Origin: Sorghum bicolor
Lineage: Eukaryota > Streptophyta > Magnoliopsida > Poales > Poaceae
DNA length: 64,000 nucleotides
Direction: 5' to 3'
NCBI RefSeq assembly: GCF_000003195.3
Contig: NC_012875.2
Coordinates: 20,495,479-20,559,478 of the forward strand
Shown: positions 58,421 through 64,000 of the stretch, piece by piece
Layout of the letters: the number at the start of each line of letters is the position of its first letter
Numbering within the stretch: the stretch's first letter is position 1
Program-made: the position numbers and the translations under genes
The notes under the pieces: model-generated
What the model was told of the DNA's origin: nothing
Databases searched by the model: none
Seen by the model: only the letters and a program-made list of their open reading frames with translations

Positions 58421-59345
58421 AAGTTTCCATGGTAGGATTTTTAACCTTAGCTACATATATATATATTGTTCGTCCTATCCACCAAAAAGCCATAAAAAAA
58501 AATTTGCATTAGCCCTTTGTTTCAGTCTGTTTTTCTTGTGAGTTTGGTTAAGTTTCAGTCCATTAGAGTTTTGTTTAGTTGCTGATCATCATATCCTTTG
58601 TGTGTGCTTTGTGCCTCTTTTATATCTACAAATCCCTAAAGAAAATCTAAAACCGGTATCATCCTTCGCGTAAACTTTGAGCCTATCAAGTTAGAACGCT
58701 GACGGTTGTGTCTTGTTTCAAAAAAAAAGTGTGTGTAAGTGTTATATCTGCACTTGTTCTTAGTTATAAAAAAACAGAGTATCAAAAAAAAAGGAAAGTG
58801 AAAAAAAAGGAGAGTTGAGGAAGAAAAGTTGTGAAGAAAGAGTAGAAAATTCACTCTGTTTATGTGCTCAAGTTCTGAATTTTATATCAAGTCACACAAT
58901 CAGTCATTATCCATCTTTGGTGCAAAATTTTGCTTGGGTTTGATTGCAACACTTGCATCCTAGGCATACTCCTTGTTTGCATCAAATCTGAATTATCTTT
59001 GCGCGTGTGTTTGATCTATTTACATCACTCATATCTTGTGGTCAGCACTAGGCATTGAACTTCTAGTTTGGATTGTGGTTTAACTTTACAATATCAAGAA
59101 TTCAGACTGCATTCCTTGTGTAATATATCCCCACCAAGCTCCACAAATAACCCACCGTCATAGGAAAATACTGATCTTGGATTCTCCCAACCATCATTCT
59201 CGGTTACCACCTCGCACTGGCCGTTGTAATCTGCGGGGAACTCACATGAGCTTCGGTTGGTAAGAGAGGTGAGATTGTGAGATTCCACATATAATTCCCT
59301 ATTCTACATATTGTTGCTTTGCTTTCACTAATTTTTTACAGCAAG
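58421..59345 (+). other. E7 untranslated leader
   Basis: About 925 bp without a credible ORF. Contains a TA microsatellite (about 58455-58468), A-rich runs (58720-58830) and CT/TG-rich sequence. The gag ATG at 59346 follows TTTTTTACAGCAAG, which is acceptor-like, so a spliced leader is possible. Confidence 0.5.
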
Positions 59346-61643
59346 ATGGCTGAGCATCCGGAGATTGATGATTGTGTCACCATGGCACAATTCGATGAGA
59401 TGAAACAAAGCATGGAGACGCTAACAAACAATGTTCAAGCACTCATGAACCGGTTGCAAATTCATCCTCATGTTAATGCAAATGGCAGTCACCATGAAGA
59501 TGAAGATGAAGAAAGCGAAGGAGAAGCTGCTCGTCGTGCAAGGGAACGGCGTAGAGAGCGAGCTGCTGCCAATGCAAGAAGACCTCCTTTTCCACAACGT
59601 GATCATGGTGGTAGAGGTGCTGGTCATGGACATGGTATTGGATTGGAAGAAAGTGAAACTGAAGAAGAGGATGAACAGCCCCATTATGATGATCGTCGTC
59701 ACTGAAGAAATCGTAGGCGTAATCAGCACAATGAAGAGAGGTTTGGCAAGTTAAAATTTACCATGCCCCAGTTTGAAGGAGGATCTGATCCTAAAGCATA
59801 TCTTACATGGGAGTTGAAGGTGGATAATGTTTTTCGTGTGCATAATTATTCTGAGAGAAAGAAGGTTGCCATGGCTGCTCTTGAGTTCGATGGGTATGCT
59901 CTAATCTGGTGGGAGCAAATGTTGAATGAAAGAGAAGAAGCTGGTCAAGGTGATGTTCGTTCATGGGCTGAAATGAAGAGAGAATTGAGAGCAAGATTTG
60001 TCCCCAAACATTATCGCCGTGATTTATTTGACAAGCTACAGAATCTGAAGCAAGGAAGCCTCAGTGTTGATGAGTATTATAAAGAGATGGAGAAGGCGAT
60101 GATTAGAGCCAATGTAATTGAAGATGAAGAGCAAACAATTGCAAGATTTATGTCAGGGCTGCATCGGAATATTCAGCGCATTGTTGAATTTCAGCAATAT
60201 CGTAATCTTGTTGAATTGGTGCATCAAGCTAGCAAAGCTGAGCGGCAATTGCAGCAGGATATGAAGTCTACTAGAGGAGTATCTTTCAGCACAAAGAGTG
60301 CAGCAAGTGGAAGTAAATTTGCACCCAAAGGAAGTGGAAGTAAAGGTACATTTTCCAGCTCAAACGGTGGTGCACGATCTAGCAACCTTGGTTCTTCTAG
60401 TAGCAAAGAGTTGGCTGCTCAAAATGAGAAATTCAAATCTGCAAACTCAGTGGGTTCTTCCAGCAAGAGTAGTGGAATTCAGTGCTTCAAGTGTGGTGGT
60501 CGTGGTCATGTTGCAAGAGAGTGTCCAAACGCTAGAACCATCATTGTGAATGATCAAGGGGAGTATGAATCTGCTAGTGAGGAAGAACAAGAAGATAGTG
60601 GAAGTGAGAGTAATCTTGAGAAAGACATCTGTGAATTTGAATCTGGTGCTGCTCTTGTTGTAACTCAGATTTTGAGTGTACAAATGAGCGATGCTGAAAA
60701 TGGACAGTGGCACAATCTTTTTCAGACTAGAGCTAAAGTGCAAGATAAGGTTGTCAAAGTGATCATTGATGGTGGTAGTTGCCACAATCTTGCAAGCAAA
60801 GAAATGGTTGAAAAGCTTGGGTTGAAGCTGCTGAAACATCCCCATCCATATCATGTGCAATGGCTTAATAATTCAGGTTCTATTAAGATTGCACAAAGAG
60901 TGAAAGTTCCATTCAAGATTGGTGAATATATTGACACTGTAGAGTGTGATGTGGCGCCTATGACAGTGTGCCACATGCTGTTGGGAAGACCATGGCAATA
61001 TGATCGATCGTCTCTACATTGTGGTAGAACCAATCAATACACCATCAAGTGGAAGAACAAGGAGTTGATTCTTAAACCTATGACACCGCAGCAAATCCTA
61101 GCTGAGCACTTGCAAAAGAGCTCCGAAGTGAGGAATGAGAGTGCAAAAGAAGTAGAGAAAAATAATTTGAGTGCCCTCCACAAATCAGTGAGTGAGAGCC
61201 TCAAGCCAAACATGAGAGATGACAGAAAAAGAGAGGGAGAGAACTTTGTGATGATAGCCACCAAATCTGAAATGAGAGATGTGAGGAAAAACCCAGATCA
61301 AGTACTATTTGTACTTGTGTGCAAGGACACATTGCTTTCAGCTAATGACTTAACATCTGTCCCTAGTGTTGTTGCACGTGTTTTGCAGGACTATGACGAT
61401 GTTTTTCCAAAGGAAACACCTGCTGGACTTCCTCCTTTGCGCGGTATTGAACATCAAATTGATCTCATCCCTGGAGCTGCACTTCCAAACCGTCCGGCGT
61501 ACCGCACCAATCCGGAAGAAACCAAGGAGATTCAAAGACAAGTACAAGAACTTTTAGATAAAGGATATGTGCGAGAAAGTTTAAGTCCTTGTGCCTTTGG
61601 TGTCAAAGAAAGATGGTTCTTGGAGGATGTGTGTAGATTGTAG
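59346..61643 (+). pseudogene. gag-protease and start of RT of E7
   Basis: ATG at 59346 (MAEHPEIDDC); an in-frame TGA at 59703-59705 (CGA to TGA likely) splits gag. Gag core KFTMPQFEGGSDPKAYLTW to about 60250; zinc knuckle CFKCGGRGHVAREC at 60483; protease VIIDGGSCHNLAS near 60760 and MLLGRPWQYD near 60976; start of RT at [13 protein letters not shown] near 61560. A one- or two-base deletion near 61594 then shifts the frame, so the RT continues in the ORF from 61591. Confidence 0.8.
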
Positions 61644-63339
61644 AGCCATAAACAACATCACCGTTCGTTATCGTCATCCTATTCCTAGGCTAGATGATAT
61701 GCTTGATGAATTGAGTGGTTCTATGATGTTTTCTAAAATTGATTTGAGAAGTGGTTACCATCAAATTAGAATGAAGATTGGAGATGAATGGAAAACTGCT
61801 TTTAAAACAAAGTTTGGGCTGTATGAATGGTTAGTTATGCCTTTTGGTTTGACCAATGCCCCTAGTACGTTCATGAGATTGATGAACCATGTCTTGCGAG
61901 CATTCATTGGAAAGTTTGTTGTTGTTTACTTTGATGATATTCTTATTTACAGCAAGACATTGGAGGAACATGTTGATCATATTAAGCAAGTTTTGGATGT
62001 GTTAAGAAAAGAAAAATTATTTGCTAACCTTGAGAAGTGCACATTTTGTACAGATCAGGTTGTGTTTCTTGGTTTTGTTGTTTCAGGTTCAGGAATTCAG
62101 GTTGATGAATCAAAGGTGAAAGGAATCAAGGATTGGCCAACTCCAGAAAATGTGAGTCAAGTGAGAAGTTTTCATGGACTTGCTGGTTTTTACAGGAGAT
62201 TTGTGAGAGATTTCAGCACCATAGCTGCTCCGTTGAATGAGTTAACAAAGAAAGGTGTTGCCTTCCAATGGGGTGAACCACAAGAGAGAGCATTCCAAGA
62301 ATTGAAGAAGAGGCTATCCGAAGCCCCCTTGCTGGTAAAGAAGAACCTGAAGGAGTGGGAAGAGTGCTTGCCACATGTGGAATTCGCTTACAACAGGGCA
62401 GTACATTCTACAACTAATATGTGTCCTTTTGAAGTTGTGTATGGGTTCAAACCCCTTGCTCCGATCGATTTGTTGCCTCTACCATTGCAGGAAAGGATTA
62501 ACATGGAAGCATCCAAGCGTGCATCATATGTCAAGAAGATTCATGAGAAGACCAAAGAAGCAATCGAAAGAAGGTCCAAGTACTATGCTGATTGGGCAAA
62601 CAAGCATCGCAAGAAGGTGATATTTGAGCCCGGAGATTTAGTGTGGGTACATCTTCGCAAAGACCGCTTTCCTGAGAAGCGTAAATCCAAGTTGATGCCA
62701 CGGGGAGATGGTCCATTCAGAGTGCTGTCCAGGATCAATGATAATGCCTACAAGATTGAGCTTCCTGAAGATTATGGTGTTAGCACAACATTCAATGTTG
62801 CTGACTTGACACCATTCTTCGGATTAGAAGAATCAGAGTCGAGGTCGACTCCTTTTCAAGAGGGGGAGGATGATGAGGACATCCCAACCAAGCATGCTCC
62901 CTCCAATTCCACGCCAACCTCTACACCGACTACACCGGCACCAGCCCAAGCCATTGATGGAGCAATTACACGTAGCCGAGCCAAGAAGCTACAACAAGAG
63001 GTGAACGCGCTACTTTGCGAGAGTTCTATTAATGTTAATGAGAATATTATACTACCTAAGTGTTCTACTTTGGTTGTGCTTAGGTATACACATGAGGAGG
63101 GAGGTGACCTGGATCGCAAGGATTGGAACAACACGGTGCAGAACGGACCAGTTGAAAGAAGGGCAGATCGGACCAGTGCGGTGCAGAACGGACCAGTTGA
63201 AAGAAAAGATCATAACTTTCACTACCAAGGTGCTATGAAGGCCCATGAGCACTTGTCGGAAAGCTTGACAAGTCTACTTTCCAATGAATCAAGTGGCTAC
63301 CAGTTTGGATACTCCATATTGCCTGCAGACCAGAATTAG
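61591..63339 (+). pseudogene. RT joined to integrase C-terminus of E7
   Basis: RT with intact palm motif YFDDIL (Tyr at 61927), running to RLSEAPLL at about 62330. There the frame passes without a break into [16 protein letters not shown], the end of the integrase core: RNase H, the zinc finger and the D,D,E core are deleted in frame. Then comes the integrase C-terminus ([30 protein letters not shown]). The frame crosses the PPT and the 3' LTR start (62871) and continues 156 codons into the LTR ([12 protein letters not shown]) to the stop at 63337-63339. This tail corresponds to the CR region reported for CRM integrases. Confidence 0.8.
62858..62870 (+). other. E7 polypurine tract
   Basis: AAGAGGGGGAGGA directly before the 3' LTR. 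It is also coding (the acidic run after PFQEG), so primer and protein sequence overlap. Confidence 0.8.
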
Positions 63340-64000
63340 TACAGACTGCTCAGAAGGTCAACAGTCTGTCGTGACAGAATGTTGGTACAACTTGCCAAGT
63401 AAAACTGTACCACTCTACAGCGTTTCCTAGTGCATGGCATATGTTGCTGGAAAGCTCTTGGAGTATAGTTTCACACCCAAGAAACGGTTCATCATTTGGA
63501 CTTCCCAATAAAAAGTTATGGTCAGTTTATTGGAAACTGCTCTGGAGGCCAACAGTCACGCGAAGCCACTTCGGGAATCCATTTCGAGGGGACCTTTCAC
63601 ATTGCCTTCCCTCAGAAACTCTATTTTGTTTTCATACCTATCTAGCAGGGCTGTTGCTAGTATAAATACCTCCTAAGACTCATTGTAATCCAAGACTTTG
63701 AGAATTGAAATACAGAACCCCTTTGTTCAGCTGCGTGCTAACAAATTCAGAGAGTGATCTCTACCCCTTTGCTCTTGTGTTTTCCTTCGCGGAGATTACA
63801 GAAGCGGCCGCGTCATCGGCACCCAATCCGTGCTCCTGATCCTCGAGTTCAGGTTGCATAGGTTGGTTCTTTGAGAGTGTGGTTGGGCGAATCCTTGGTT
63901 CAGGCTGCCGTATAGAGACGGTGGTTGGCTCCTTGTGCGTGTCGTCAGGTTGCACTAGTTATCCTCGCTGCTTGCAGCAAGTTATCGGCTGATCTTCAGC
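62871..64000 (+). repeat. E7 3' LTR, cut by the window end
   Basis: 1130 of about 1176 bp. Begins TGATGAGGACATCCC; the first 469 bp are also coding for the pol C-terminus. TATA copy at 63661-63668. Confidence 0.85.

Larger units (their letters stand above)
57229..64000 (+). mobile_element. E7: CRM-like chromovirus (Ty3/gypsy), internally deleted
   Basis: 5' LTR, tRNA-Met PBS, gag-protease-RT, an in-frame deletion removing RNase H and most of integrase, the integrase C-terminus, a PPT, and a 3' LTR lacking only its last ~46 bp at the window edge. CRM assignment rests on the integrase C-terminus (FNVADLTPF, no chromodomain) and on the pol frame running into the 3' LTR, both reported for centromeric CRM elements. 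The LTRs differ at about 8 positions over 1130 bp by eye. Confidence 0.75.

Noticed and set aside
1..64000. tRNA, rRNA or host protein-coding genes
   Set aside because: None seen. tRNA-like stretches are only the primer-binding sites of the retrotransposons.

Overview
The window holds no recognisable host gene. It looks like centromeric or pericentromeric DNA from a grass of the Andropogoneae (sorghum, sugarcane or Miscanthus relatives). About 27 kb is a tandem satellite with a period of about 137 bp. That length, and the general look of the sequence, match what I remember of the sorghum CEN38 and sugarcane SCEN centromere repeat, but I could not search for it. Everything else is LTR retrotransposon, mostly nested.

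Layout from left to right. 1-3215: 3' end of a forward Athila-like Ty3/gypsy element (E1), inserted into the gag of a reverse-oriented Athila-like element (E2, 3216-5460). 5461-23184: satellite array, irregular at first, then ordered into 3.55-kb repeats and 1364-bp ten-monomer higher-order repeats (HORs). 23185-45642: a Sirevirus-type Ty1/copia element (E3) with 5-bp target duplication CTAAG, cut in its env-like third ORF by a reverse-oriented, pol-less Athila-like element (E4, 32840-42160, target duplication GTCCT). 45643-54903: the satellite resumes in the same register and then runs as a shortened HOR of 1208-1212 bp. 54904-56483: 5' LTR and gag of a Tat/RIRE2-like gypsy element (E5), broken by an Athila-like LTR fragment on the minus strand (E6, 56484-57228), which is in turn broken by a CRM-like chromovirus (E7, 57229 to beyond 64000).

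The nesting order agrees with LTR divergence judged by eye: the two LTRs of E3 differ more (roughly 2-3%) than those of E4 inserted in it (roughly 1%), and E7 is also young (under 1%). All elements are coding-defective. Most of their stop codons could arise by one C-to-T change, as expected in heavily methylated DNA. E4 and E7 have lost essential pol domains, so they would have needed enzymes from other elements.

The most unusual signals are: (1) in both E3 (copia) and E4 (gypsy), the third, env-like ORF is preceded by a second, internal copy of the GC-rich palindromic motif found in that element's own LTR promoter, followed by a TATA-like box and splice-like sites; (2) an ORF of about 107-133 codons that begins at the first ATG downstream of the TATA box in three diverged Athila-type LTRs; (3) short perfect hairpins at a 58-bp period, with a compensatory base-pair change between E1 and E4; (4) a satellite whose right-hand HOR can be derived from the left-hand one by two deletions, with one unit preserving the intermediate.
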